Source: Vicia villosa
Taxonomy: Eukaryota > Streptophyta > Magnoliopsida > Fabales > Fabaceae
Assembly (NCBI RefSeq): GCF_029867415.1
Contig: NC_081184.1
Coordinates: 112,489,476-112,553,475 of the forward strand
Length of the DNA stretch: 64,000 nucleotides
Direction of reading: 5' to 3'
Below the pieces are notes generated by a model. It did no database searches. It was not told the origin of the DNA and worked only from the letters and a program-made list of their open reading frames with translations. Shown here piece after piece: positions 8,371-18,839 of this stretch (position 1 is the stretch's first letter; every line of letters begins with the position of its first letter). Position numbers and translations under genes: made by a program.

Positions 8371-9569
8371 TGTTAGAACAAGATTTGTTCTTATCAATTA
8401 TCTTAGTTTTGATGATAACAATAATATGAATTTTGCTTAAGATAATATGGTACTCTAATCCAATGCAATTTCCCTTTCAGGAAATATATATAAAGAGTAC
8501 GCATAATTCAGCGCTCAGAAGTTGTGTCTCAAATGGTTCAGCATGCAACATCAGAACATGGTCTGGCAAGACATCAGAAGATGGTCGAAGCAGAATCAGA
8601 ACATGGGTCTATGGAAGCATCAGAAGAACATGAGATCAGAAGCACTGAAGATCAGAAGATGGTATCACGCAACAGAAGCACTTCAAGATCAGAAGATCAG
8701 AAGATGCTATGCACCAAGCTGTTTTGACTCTGATGATATTCAAACGTCGTATTCACAAACATCAGATCAGAAGGAAGTACAGGTGGCAGACTACGCTGAC
8801 TGACAAAAGGAACGTTAAAGCTACTAAAGGCAACGTCAGTAGACACAGCGTGAACAAGGCTCGAGGTAGTTGACAAAAGCGTATAACATTAAATGCAATG
8901 CTGTACGGAACACGCAAAGCATTAAATGCACTCAACGGTCATCTTCTCAACGCCTATAAATATGAAGTTCTGATGAGAAGCAAGGTTACCAATTCTTAAC
9001 AACTCTGAACGAAAATAAACTTGCTGAAACGCTATTCAATCAAAGCTCAGAATCTTCATCAACTCACTACATTGCTGTTGTAATATCTTAGTGAGATTAA
9101 GCTTAAACGTTAAGAGAAATATCACAGTTGTGATTATCGCTTTTAAGAAGCATTTGTAATACTCTTAGAATTACATTAAGTTGTAAGGAACTAGAGTGAT
9201 CGTGTGATCAGTATACTCTAGGAAGTCTTAGCAGTTGGCTGAGCAGTTTGTAACTAGAGTGATCAGGTTGATCAGTAGACTCTAGAAAAGTCTTAGAAGT
9301 TGTCTAAGCAGTTGTTCCTGGAGTGATCAGTGTGTGATCAGAAGACTCTGGAAGACTTAGTTGCGGACTAAGTGGAAAGCCATTGTAATCCGTGCGATTA
9401 GTGGATTAAATCCTCAGGTTGAGGTAAATCATCTCTGCGGGGGTGGACTGGAGTAGCTTCGTTAACAGCGAACCAGGATAAAAATAATTGTGCAATTTAT
9501 TTTTATCGTCCAAGATTTAAAGTCACACTTATTCAATCCCCCCCTTTCTAAGTGTTTTTCTATCCTTCA
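8371..9569 (+). repeat. 3' LTR of element A
   Basis: 1199 bp, same ends as the 5' LTR; one difference was found by eye (position 8580). It is followed directly by the CATAT target duplicate at 9570-9574. Confidence 0.96.
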
Positions 9570-9889
9570 CATATATTAGTTTAGAACTACGTTTGAGTAT
9601 AAACCTTAGGACAGTTAAACTATATATATATTATAGGAATATGACCTAGGATTGAGAATGTCTTCCCGGTGAAGGCTCTTTCCTAATTAGAGATCTGTAG
9701 TTCAAACCCCCAAGATGAATTATTCCCGGTGAAACATCTTGGCAAAAACCTTAGAATCCAAAAGTAATAGGACACATCCACCCAAAGAGGAATTATTCCC
9801 GGTGAAACCTCTTACCCCTTTGCTTAGAGCCAAAATAAGTTCAAAACTACATAAGCTTTCTCTTGTGCTATAACAAGGACCCTCGATTA

Positions 9890-11490
9890 GCCTCCTCTTG
9901 GGCTTTGTACAAGGACCCACAGGCTTCTTAAAAGCATTTCCAGCTTCCTCTTGAGCTTGTATACAAGGACCCATCAGGTTTCTTATAAACATAGGAACAG
10001 GTCTTTAGTCACCTTTTAGCCTACCCTGGTGAGTTTCTTCCAATTTAAACCAGACTTAAAACAAGCTAAGTTTGTCTCAATTTCACATTGAGTACATTTT
10101 TGGAATGAGAGACATGGACAGTCTCTGTCACCCTTATCTTCATCAATCCTCCTTAGTAGAGTCTAGGATCTATGTTTTGGTCATCCTCAGCATTGAGTCA
10201 GCCTTCATCTTGGGCTTTAAACAAAGAGTCTCCACTAGATAATCTTTCTGCCATCCACTCATCATTTCAATAAAAATCCCTGGAAAGGGTTAGCCTCCAA
10301 AGTCAATTAAAATCAATCCATCATTTCAATAAAAATCCCTGGAAAGGGTTAGCCTCCAAAGTCAATTAAAATCAATCCATCATTTCAATAAAAACCCCTG
10401 GAAAGGGTTAGCCTCCAAAGTCAATTAATAAATGTCAAAAAATAAATAGATTTCATTCTCTTAGGAGATAAATTTCCCCAAAAGAGTCAAAACCCCTGGA
10501 AAGGGTCAGCCTCCAAAAAAAATGATAAAGTCAGTCTTTTAACAGACAAATTCACCAGCTGAGTCAAAATCCCTGGAAAGGGTTAGCTTCCATCAAAAAA
10601 TAGTCTTTTGATAAATAAAACCTCCTCAGTAGAGTCAAAACCAACAAAAACAGTTAGCCTCAACCTTGGGCTTCATACAAGGCACCCAAACAATAAAACT
10701 CCCCTGTCAAGAGTCAGCCTCAACCTTGGGCTTTGTACAAGGCAGATAATAGAGTCTCCCCAGTGAGTCCTTCATCACTCAGTAGCCACAACCTTGGGCT
10801 TTGTACAAGGCAGATAAACCATATCTTTCATGTGTCAAAGATTCCTAACACTTAGGATCTTTCCCCATATAGTCATCCATACTTAATTCATTTAAGAGTC
10901 CGCCACAACCTTGGGCTTTGTACAAGGCACATAAATAGAGTCTCCCTAAGTAGAGTCAGCCTCAATTCTGGGCTTTGTACAGAACACAAAAATACCCTGT
11001 AATTAATCCCCAGTGGAGTCATCTCCCAGAGTCAATAATATTACTTAATCAATCAAAAAGCCTCAAGCTTGGGCCTCATACAAGCCAGCTAAAGTCAAAT
11101 CTTTCATACAGTAGATAGACATAGCTTATCTCTATAGAGAGATATTTTTACTACTCTACCACACTCAAACAAACAAACATTTCAATTTCAATTTCAATCA
11201 AAGTCTCCCATTTAGGACTCTGAAAGACATGCTCTGGCACATCCCCAGACTTGTACACTTTCCCTAATTTGGACGAGCATCTTTCTTTCATTTAAGAGGC
11301 ATCTGACTGGCATACTTGCACACACACAAGTAAGGTCCCCCTCTTGAATGAAATGAATTCAGTTATTCTGTCACTCCTTTAAATGTTTGTGGTAGAATAG
11401 TACAAATACCTCTCTGTAAAGATAATTTCATGTCTCTTTACTGTAAACAGAGATTTAATTCCAAGCTTCAACCTTGAGCTTCAAGCAAGG
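9890..11490 (+). repeat. Dispersed palindromic motif CCTTGGGCTTTGTACAAGG
   Basis: About ten copies with CCTTG...CAAGG arms around a GGCTTTGTA core, near 9897, 9948, 10206, 10666, 10722, 10791, 10908, 10966, 11066 and 11470, with irregular spacing. Every copy is in the same orientation. Confidence 0.65.
10262..10438 (+). repeat. 59-bp tandem repeat, three copies
   Basis: Units start at 10262, 10321 and 10380 and are nearly identical (TCATTTCAATAAAAAYCCCT, then GGAAAGGGTTAGCCTCCAAAG). Single, more diverged copies of the CCTGGAAAGGGT core occur near 10495 and 10575. Confidence 0.9.
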
Positions 11491-12034
11491 CACCAAAAAA
11501 CATTAATTTCCCTAGTTAGTTCCCCGAACTACATTAAGCTCTGACTTCCACTAGGGATATGTAGGCATGAGGTTCACAAGGAATCTCAGCGAGCTAATAA
11601 AATACCAAAAATAGTCAGTCAGTCTGTCTGTCTGTCTTTTCAAATCAATTCAATTCCTTCTCCTAACACAAAGGAGAAACTTTCCCAATCATTAGCAATA
11701 AACACAAACACAAATGACACAGAGAAGGTTCCTGTAGAGTACTACAGATATGTAGGGTGTTTAAACACTTCCCTATGTATAACCGACCTCCCGGACTCCA
11801 GAATTTCTAGTCTAGGTGAAATCCCCACACTTAGCAAACTCCTAGGGTTTAGTTGAGATCTTTTTTCCCCTTTCCTACTCGTAGGACAAATAAGAAAGTT
11901 CGTGTGATATCGTAGGAAGAACTGAAATAAAATTCATCCCACCACGGGCGCATTCTCCTTCCAAATTTCGCGTGAAGGGTTTAGCGTGCCGTCCTCCCAA
12001 GTGAAACGGGGAGGTAAAAGAAAACGACACCACA

Positions 12035-12513
12035 GAAAAATGGCGACTCTGCTGGGGATATAAGTGTTAAAAACCTTGGTTTTTCATCCAAACCAATGGT
12101 TGACCTGTTGCTGGTCCAGCCCCAATGAGGAATTAGGGATGCCAAATTCCCCCTCAAACAAGAGAGGTCCTGCCTAACCTCTGTGTCATATCATGTGTTT
12201 GTTGCATATATATTTGTTTATTTTGTTTATTCTGTATCGGGAAAGGGCTTGATTCCCCCTTGTGGTGAGAAATCCTATACCCGGATTTGAGTGCAACATA
12301 AGATAGGATGGAGGATGTCTTCCCGGTGAAGGCCCTCTAATCTTGGTTTCCAATTCTACTCTTGGGATTTGCCTGGCTGGTTGTGATTAACTGCGCCACT
12401 GCATTCCGAGACTGATTTGTACCAGGAGGACCTAGAAACACATTAACCCCACTTAAAGCCTTTTTTAGGACGTAGAGCGGTGATTACGGAAGTAATTGTC
12501 ACGCAGATACTAC
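12035..12513 (+). mobile_element. Start of internal region of the Tat/Ogre-type element, with primer site
   Basis: TGGCGACTCTGCTGGGGA at 12041-12058 matches the tRNA-Arg-type primer site known for Ogre elements and fixes the orientation as +. The following leader contains TTCCCGGTGAA again near 12320. The sequence then runs into an assembly gap, so gag and pol of this element are not seen. Confidence 0.7.
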
Positions 12514-12613
12514 NNNNNNNNNNNNNNNNNNNNNNNNNNNNNNNNNNNNNNNNNNNNNNNNNNNNNNNNNNNNNNNNNNNNNNNNNNNNNNNNNNNNNNN
12601 NNNNNNNNNNNNN
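12514..12613. other. Assembly gap of 100 N
   Basis: Exactly 100 undetermined bases, the usual placeholder for a gap of unknown size. The sequences on either side belong to different elements (Ogre-type leader at left, Cassandra-like LTR at right). Confidence 0.98.
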
Positions 12614-12634
12614 GAGGCCGAAGAAGGCGAGGGG
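12614..12634 (+). repeat. Left piece of the Cassandra-like LTR, before element D
   Basis: GAGGCCGAAGAAGGCG plus the AGGGG target copy. It joins 18274 when element D is removed. A similar phrase (GAGGCCGAATATGACAAGGAG) begins at 18297, so the LTR start appears twice. Confidence 0.5.
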
Positions 12635-13815
12635 TGTTGAAAGTATTTGTGGGTAAATATTTTCTGTAATATATCGTATCCACAGGGATTGGTTAATATC
12701 ACTGCCGTTCTATAGTTGCTTATTTTGAGTTAGGAAATTTGGTTTGGTTTGTTTTATACTTCTAATAATATCAAAAGCAAATAATAAAATAAAAGCAAGT
12801 AAAGGACTTTGTGTTAACAAGTAAAGAAAGATGTTGAGCCTTTAGGGTTCATCAACCTAATCCTATACAATTATCAATTAATTCCCAATAGAACAATCCT
12901 TTGAATCACTATCTTCACTTATCCTCAAATGAGATTCCATGTCTGCAAATCAAATTAGATAGACTTTTACCGGTATGAGATTCGATCTCTCCAAATATCA
13001 ATATCGATAATAGTAATTAAGAACGATAATTATGAAAACCCAATCACAATTCCATCTCTGCAAATTATAATTGAATCAATATAGTAACCTAGGGCAAAAG
13101 TAAAAATCCTCTCTTTCGATCGAAGATTCAACAATGATGTAAATTAAAAGCAAGGTTTCTTATTGATAATGAATTCAAACAATTGTTCACAGGAATTAAT
13201 TAATGGTAATGTATATTCATAGGTTAACTACTACCTTAGACTCAACAAGAGGGATTTAGCTCTCCATAGACATGAAGAACACACAAGAATTAATAGAAGG
13301 ATTCATCCTCATCAATGGAATGTCTTCAATTGGTAAAGAATTGGCCTTCAATTGTTGTTCTTGATTGCAAACTCAGAATGCTCTCCTAATTTCGCTCTTC
13401 ACAAAGTTCTCTAACCACCTTTTTCTCTTGGAAGCTAGGGCTTTTAAACAGAATTTTTGGGCTTTTAACGCCGAGGCCGCGGCGCGGCAACAGGCTGGCG
13501 CGGCGCGCTTCAAAACAGAGACATTTTCGCGGCGCGCTCTAGGACTCTCGCGGCGCACTCTTTGCAATTTCCAACTTTTTCCTTTGCCTTTGAGACTTCA
13601 AGCTCTCTATCCTCCTCATGTTCTTCTTAAGTTCCAATTCAGCTCAAAACCTGCAACAATAACACCCACAAGTGATTCGATTTGCTTTATACATGAACTA
13701 AACTTATTCAATTCAATTCTTCATAAACACCTATGGATTCATCACATTTTGCATTGGTTTGGAGACTAAATCACTTCTATTAACACATGAATTTACCATT
13801 AATTTACTCCTAACA
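12635..13815 (-). repeat. 3' LTR of element D (minus strand)
   Basis: Same sequence as 17088-18268 at offset 4453. It contains a CpG-dense block at about 13470-13560 with five CGCGGCGC-type words, in sharp contrast to the AT-rich surroundings. The reading frame 13365-13769 is antisense to the element and has no motif. Confidence 0.93.
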
Positions 13816-15440
13816 AACTCTCCCCAACTTAGAGTTTTGTTTGTCCCTAAACAAAATTACTTACCTCCAGCAAAGTTTCCGACAATCGTGCAACAAATTT
13901 TTCAAAAAGTTTTTTTTTTTTTCAAGTGGTTCAACCCAGTAACTAAGTCAAATACTCCTCTTCTACCTGCAAACTCAGAATATACACATGAAACAAACTT
14001 TGCAAGCAAATTACCTCCAGAAGTTCAAAACACTACACAATTGTAATTGAATCAGCACTAATCACTCTCATCAAAAAGTATGATGAATAAAAGAGGGGTT
14101 AAACACTCATCCACGCAATTAAATCAACAAAGATCCATATCATACGTTCACCGAATTGTTAGCATCAAGTCCTGTGGAATCTGCGAATCAGAAGGTCTTT
14201 CTAGGGTTGTAATGCGGTTTAGATTCAAAGAAAAGAAGATAATCAAGGGTTGTTCCTAATCTAGGGAAGCATCCAAATCATAACTCATTCCTTCTCCTCT
14301 ATAACTTTAATTCTCTCACCCGTTATCTTTTTCCATTCGTAGCTTGGGTTTTTTTTCTTTTTCCATCTTTTTTTTCAACAACCGTTATATTCAAACGGTG
14401 TTCTTTTTCCAAAATTTTTTTTTCAAGCTACGACTTCTTTTATCTTTCACCGATTACCACATGTACTTACTCTTCTTTTGAATGTGCCTCTCCCCAACTT
14501 GGAGATCAACCTGTATTTAGATTATATGACTGCTCCCCTACTTTCTAAAAAAAAGTCAAAGAGAAAACACATCACCAAATTTTATGGTTGATGATCCAGA
14601 ACAAAACTTTTTATTGAGATCAAAACTCACCAGGTATTTTCCTTGGTGCATATTATGATGCTTATCTTGACCTCAGGCTCAAAGAATGGTTAGCAAAAGA
14701 TCACACTCTCACAGAAGAAATTAAGTTGCATGTTTAGAATAGGCTAAAAGAACTCTCAGATTCAAACAATTGCCTAAATCACTTTCACAGATTTCCACAG
14801 ACGATGCAACAACCGGTTTAGCATGATACAAACAAGTCAAAATAATTGATGGTCTCCTGCATATAGTAAACAATGGAAAGCTTTCCTCACAATGGTTAAG
14901 GCTAAGCTGATCCAATAAACAATGTACCATAAAGAACTTCTGACAGTATTTACTAACACCTTACGTTTCATTGCACACATTAAGAGTTTGAGTTTGAAAA
15001 TTCATACCTGCTTTGTTACTTATTGAAAAAGAGAGTGAAACTGAAAAATTTTGAACATTCACTTCCTACCACTTTCATACATGTTGCTTCATTGTTGATA
15101 CTTCGCTTGAGATTCTCGTTTTGTTATGGGACTACTTACTCTAACTGGGAGTACATAATTAAAAAAAAAACAGAAAATTTGAACAATTCAAAAATAACTA
15201 GCTCCACCCCCCAAACTTGAACTAAACATTGACCTCAATGTTTCGTAACAAGTCCGAGAGGGTGACTTACAGAGAGTAACGCAATATCAATTGCTGCCTC
15301 CTAGCTTTCACCAGACGGGTTCCCTGATTATTTCCTGAAATAAAAATAAACATAACAAAATAAAACATTAGAAGCGTGGTTTGCCTCCCACGAAGCGCTT
15401 CGTTTAACGTCGCATGGCTCGACGGTTCATGGTTGAATCA
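13816..15440 (-). other. Non-coding 3' part of element D with purine-rich tract
   Basis: On the minus strand the tract CTAAGTTGGGGAGAG lies next to the 3' LTR (13818-13832). The rest shows no gene; short frames have no motif. The region where pol would be expected is absent. Confidence 0.6.
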
Positions 15441-16715
15441 TCAACCATTGTCTCGTTTTCTTGGCACTTTTCTTACCAATGTGAAGCCCCAAAAGTATTT
15501 CATGTTTGCTTGTTTGGTTTCTTCATCCTTAATTCTTACCACTTCAACTCGCGATCTCTCTTCCTTCATTTGTTTTTTCCTCTCCTCAAGAGAGATAACC
15601 TCCTTATCCGTAAATTTCTTCGTCGGTGAGAACCTATCCTTGATGAATTTGACAAATTTTGGCTTTATCTCTAAACCTTCTAAAGATGGGATGGTGATTT
15701 GCAAACGGCTAAACATTTCCATTGGCCGAAAGTAATGACTCTCATTCCCTTCTTTATTAGGAACCTGTAGAGGAAGTAATTCCAATGAGAGTTTATGCTC
15801 CTTTGCATTACTACTCTTCTTCAACTCTAAGTCCACCATATTCTCTTTTGAAAAAGTTTCAACTTTTGAAGTTTCTAACTCATTCACAACTTCTTTGATT
15901 ATATCCTCCTTTTTTGTTCCTTCAACTAACACATCATCAACTTTTGAAGTTTCTAACTCATTCACAACTTCTTTGATTATATCCTCCTTTTTTGTTCCTT
16001 CAACTAACACATCATCAACTTTTTTAGGAGGTCTTGGATAAGGTAGCATCATTGAGAGCTCATACTCAACTTCTATATTTTTCTTTATGTTTACATACTC
16101 TATGTTATCCTTTTCAACAACATCTTCCTTGTCATCAATTTCCTCCTCCACTCTCTTCTTTCCAACATCCTTGTTTTCACTTTCCTCATCAACCACTTTT
16201 ACACTCCTTATAGAAGTAGCATTGCAGGTTTCTACACAAGTCATAGGGTTTTGAAAAGTTGAGGCCTGACTTACGTTTTGCTCGGTTAAGAATTTGGTAA
16301 GTTGAGCATCTTGAGTTTCCCGGTTTTGTTGAATGGATAAAGAGAATTGCATGAATTGATTCATGGTTTCCTCTAACTCAGAGGGTCCACTTTGATAACC
16401 TTGATTATAGTGTGAAGGCCCTTGTTGTTGATTTGTCATTGACATTTGTATGAACTGATTCATGGTCTCTTCCAACTTAGATTGTCCTCCTTGTTGTTGT
16501 GGCGACGGTTGAGTGTAAGGTTGAAAGGCTTGTTGTTGATATTCATGGTTAGCCATATGATACTCTATCGTATCTTCCGGTGTGCCCCATCTGCTATCAT
16601 AAAACTCACTAACTTGAGGTGTGAACTGTGACACACTTTGAAGGAGATACTCCATTTGTTGAAATAGGATCTCGTTTTGAGCATGAATCGCAGCATTTAT
16701 ATTTGGGTCGAACAT
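15441..16715 (-). CDS. Gag-linker protein of element D
   Basis: 424 aa. The N-terminus is rich in Gln with two repeats of the form LEETMNQFIQMSMTNQQQ and LEETMNQFMQFSLSIQQ (about residues 80-135). An acidic/lysine-rich middle follows, then LPYPRPPKK, which resembles the PYPxRxxKK motif upstream of the protease in Athila polyproteins. A 26-residue unit starting KVDDVLVEGTKKEDII is tandemly duplicated (78 bp, 15867-16022). Near the C-terminus LQITIPSLEGLEIKPKFVKF resembles the pre-protease segment of Athila gag, but the frame ends before any protease active site. I infer a truncated gag-linker. No CCHC knuckle was seen. Confidence 0.65.
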   Translation of the reverse strand: MFDPNINAAIHAQNEILFQQMEYLLQSVSQFTPQVSEFYDSRWGTPEDTIEYHMANHEYQQQAFQPYTQPSPQQQGGQSKLEETMNQFIQMSMTNQQQGPSHYNQGYQSGPSELEETMNQFMQFSLSIQQNRETQDAQLTKFLTEQNVSQASTFQNPMTCVETCNATSIRSVKVVDEESENKDVGKKRVEEEIDDKEDVVEKDNIEYVNIKKNIEVEYELSMMLPYPRPPKKVDDVLVEGTKKEDIIKEVVNELETSKVDDVLVEGTKKEDIIKEVVNELETSKVETFSKENMVDLELKKSSNAKEHKLSLELLPLQVPNKEGNESHYFRPMEMFSRLQITIPSLEGLEIKPKFVKFIKDRFSPTKKFTDKEVISLEERKKQMKEERSRVEVVRIKDEETKQANMKYFWGFTLVRKVPRKRDNG

Positions 16716-16851
16716 GTCGACAAAGAAAATTCTACAAAACTAGCAAACAAGTGAAATAACAGGATAAAAAATAATAATAATAAAAATAAAATTAAAAGAA
16801 ATAAAAATTAAAATTAAAAGATTATTGAAATAACAAAATCTAAAATAAACT

Positions 16852-17030
16852 AACTAACTAAAATTCTAAAATAAAGGAACTAAACTGAAAATCTAAAATA
16901 AAGGAATTAAACTAAAATTCTAAAATAAAGGGATTAAACTAAAATTCTAAAATTAAGTAACTAAACAAACAAAATCTAAAATTAAGTAAATAAACAAAAA
17001 AATCTAAAATTAAGTAAATAACTCAAAATA
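16852..17030 (-). repeat. AT-rich tandem repeats in the leader of element D
   Basis: About six units of 28-34 bp around TAAACTAAAATTCTAAAAT, degenerate toward the right. They lie between the primer site and the ORF of element D. No coding capacity. Confidence 0.6.
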
Positions 17031-17066
17031 ATACGACTATTGCAATGCATGCAATATTGACACCAA

Positions 17067-17084
17067 TCCCCGGCAACGGCGCCA
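17067..17084 (-). other. Primer-binding site, tRNA-Asp type
   Basis: On the minus strand TGGCGCCGTTGCCGGGGA, 3 nt from the LTR. This is the site typical of Athila-type elements and fixes the orientation of D. Confidence 0.9.
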
Positions 17085-17087
17085 ATT

Positions 17088-18268
17088 TGTTGGAAGTATT
17101 TGTGGGTAAATATTTTCTGTAATATATCGTATCCACAGGGATTGGTTAATATCACTGCCGTTCTATAGTTGCTTATTTTGAGTTAGGAAATTTGGTTTGG
17201 TTTGTTTTATACTTCTAATAATATCAAAAGCAAATAATAAAATAAAAGCAAGTAAAGGACTTTGTGTTAACAAGTAAAGAAAGATGTTGAGCCTTTAGGG
17301 TTCATCAACCTAATCCTATACAATTATCAATTAATTCCCAATAGAACAATCCTTTGAATCACTATCTTCACTTATCCTCAAATGAGATTCCATGTCTGCA
17401 AATCAAATTAGATAGACTTTTACCGGTATGAGATTCGATCTCTCCAAATATCAATATCGATAATAGTAATTAAGAACGATAATTATGAAAACCCAATCAC
17501 AATTCCATCTCTGCAAATTATAATTGAATCAATATAGTAACCTAGGGCAAAAGTAAAAATCCTCTCTTTCGATCGAAGATTCAACAATGATGTAAATTAA
17601 AAGCAAGGTTTCTTATTGATAATGAATTCAAACAATTGTTCACAGGAATTAATTAATGGTAATGTATATTCATAGGTTAACTACTACCTTAGACTCAACA
17701 AGAGGGATTTAGCTCTCCATAGACATGAAGAACACACAAGAATTAATAGAAGGATTCATCCTCATCAATGGAATGTCTTCAATTGGTAAAGAATTGGCCT
17801 TCAATTGTTGTTCTTGATTGCAAACTCAGAATGCTCTCCTAATTTCGCTCTTCACAAAGTTCTCTAACCACCTTTTTCTCTTGGAAGCTAGGGCTTTTAA
17901 ACAGAATTTTTGGGCTTTTAACGCCGAGGCCGCGGCGCGGCAACGGGCTGGCGCGGCGCGCTTCAAAACAGAGACATTTTCGCGGCGCGCTCTAGGACTC
18001 TCGCGGCGCGCTCTTTGCAATTTCCAACTTTTTCCTTTGCCTTTGAGACTTCAAGCTCTCTATCCTCCTCATGTTCTTCTTAAGTTCCAATTCAGCTCAA
18101 AACCTGCAACAATAACACCCACAAGTGATTCGATTTGCTTTATACATGAACTAAACTTATTCAATTCAATTCTTCATAAACACCTATGGATTCATCACAT
18201 TTTGCATTGGTTTGGAGACTAAATCACTTCTATTAACACATGAATTTACCATTAATTTACTCCTAACA
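17088..18268 (-). repeat. 5' LTR of element D (minus strand)
   Basis: 1181 bp, TG...CA, followed by AGGGG. It differs from the other LTR at about three bases seen by eye (near 17093, 17946 and 18010). Confidence 0.93.
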
Positions 18269-18273
18269 AGGGG

Positions 18274-18617
18274 TGGTTGCACCGCATGTAATACTCGAGG
18301 CCGAATATGACAAGGAGTGGTCGCCACATCAGAATGAGAGGGATCCTGAGGCCGTACAGGTATGGGACTGCATGGTTGAAGGAAAACATATAAGGATTTA
18401 CGGGTACCTCCTATACCAACAAGATGCATCTTCTTTTTGGTATCCCGTTCCATAAGAACTCCACAGTTAAGCGTGTTTGACTTGGAGCAATTCTAGGACG
18501 GGTGACCTTTTGGGAAGTTTCTCAGAAAGCGTGTGAGTGAAGACAAATTATGCTGAAAAAACCCATGTTGGTTTGTGGGGTCAGTCGATCATCCCGAAAG
18601 CAGTTTGGGGCGTTACA
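18274..18617 (+). repeat. Cassandra-like LTR with 5S-rRNA-like core
   Basis: The likely LTR runs TGTAATACTCG (18287) to GGGGCGTTACA (18617), about 331 bp, which fits Cassandra terminal repeats. Positions 18441-18530 resemble the 3' two-thirds of plant 5S rRNA: AACTCCACAGTTAAGCGTGT contains the A box (18465-18476) and GGGTGACCTTTTGGGAAG the C box (18500-18517). The intermediate element is poorly conserved. The right flank TTGGCACCC is only a weak match to a Met primer site, and no target duplication was found, so it is probably a decayed copy. Confidence 0.75.
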
Positions 18618-18839
18618 TTGGCACCCAATATGTGTCCTAGAGAAAAAGGTGGAAGTCTCTTAAAAAGGTCAAAACAACTACAAAGATTATCCATCTACTA
18701 GTATAATTTGTTTCCATTTAGCTTGAAGAATGTGGGAGTAACGTACCAGAGGATGATTATTAGTTCTCTGTTTTTAGGATTGGCTTAATTTTTGTAAAAC
18801 AAATAATAGTACCAATAATGTAATGTTTAAAAAGAACAG
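18618..18839. other. No gene; spacer after the Cassandra-like LTR
   Basis: AT-rich sequence without motif. It may include a short piece of Cassandra internal sequence, which is not coding. Confidence 0.4.

Larger units (their letters stand above)
379..9569 (+). mobile_element. Element A: complete Maximus/SIRE-lineage Ty1/copia retrotransposon
   Basis: A 9191-bp element bounded by two 1199-bp LTRs (TG...CA) and a perfect 5-bp target duplication CATAT (374-378 and 9570-9574). Order: LTR, initiator-Met primer site, gag, pol (protease, integrase, reverse transcriptase, RNase H), a 1.8-kb 3' non-coding region, polypurine tract, LTR. This is the copia order with integrase before reverse transcriptase. 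By eye the LTRs differ at one base (A at 588, G at 8580), so the insertion is very recent. Both long ORFs are open. It lies inside an older Tat/Ogre LTR. Assignment to Maximus/SIRE rests on the gag and pol motifs, the long 3' region and the envelope-like remnant. Confidence 0.95.
9570..12034 (+). mobile_element. Tat/Ogre-type LTR, right part
   Basis: It ends ...GACACCACA just before a tRNA-Arg-type primer site. The passage near 11750-11800 (acttccctatgtataacc then gacctcccgg) resembles the end of the solo LTR at 31825-31860, which supports the Tat/Ogre assignment. It contains a 59-bp triple repeat and about ten imperfect palindromes of the CCTTGGGCTTTGTACAAGG type. No coding region was found. 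Confidence 0.65.
12635..18268 (-). mobile_element. Element D: non-autonomous Athila-like Ty3/gypsy element
   Basis: A 5634-bp element on the minus strand with 1181-bp LTRs (12635-13815 and 17088-18268) and a perfect target duplication AGGGG (12630-12634 and 18269-18273). On the minus strand the order is LTR, tRNA-Asp-type primer site, AT-rich leader, one gag-like ORF, 1.6 kb of non-coding DNA, purine-rich tract, LTR. No protease, reverse transcriptase or integrase motif is present, so it must depend on another element. I found three LTR differences by eye (first bases, and two in the GC-rich block), indicating a recent insertion. Confidence 0.9.

Noticed and set aside
13365..13769. 134-aa frame in the LTRs of element D (also 17818-18222)
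   Set aside because: Antisense to the element, no motif; its length comes from the GC-rich block.
18441..18530. A functional 5S rRNA gene
   Set aside because: Only the A and C boxes and nearby bases match; the 5' third and the intermediate element do not, and the segment lies inside an LTR-like repeat.
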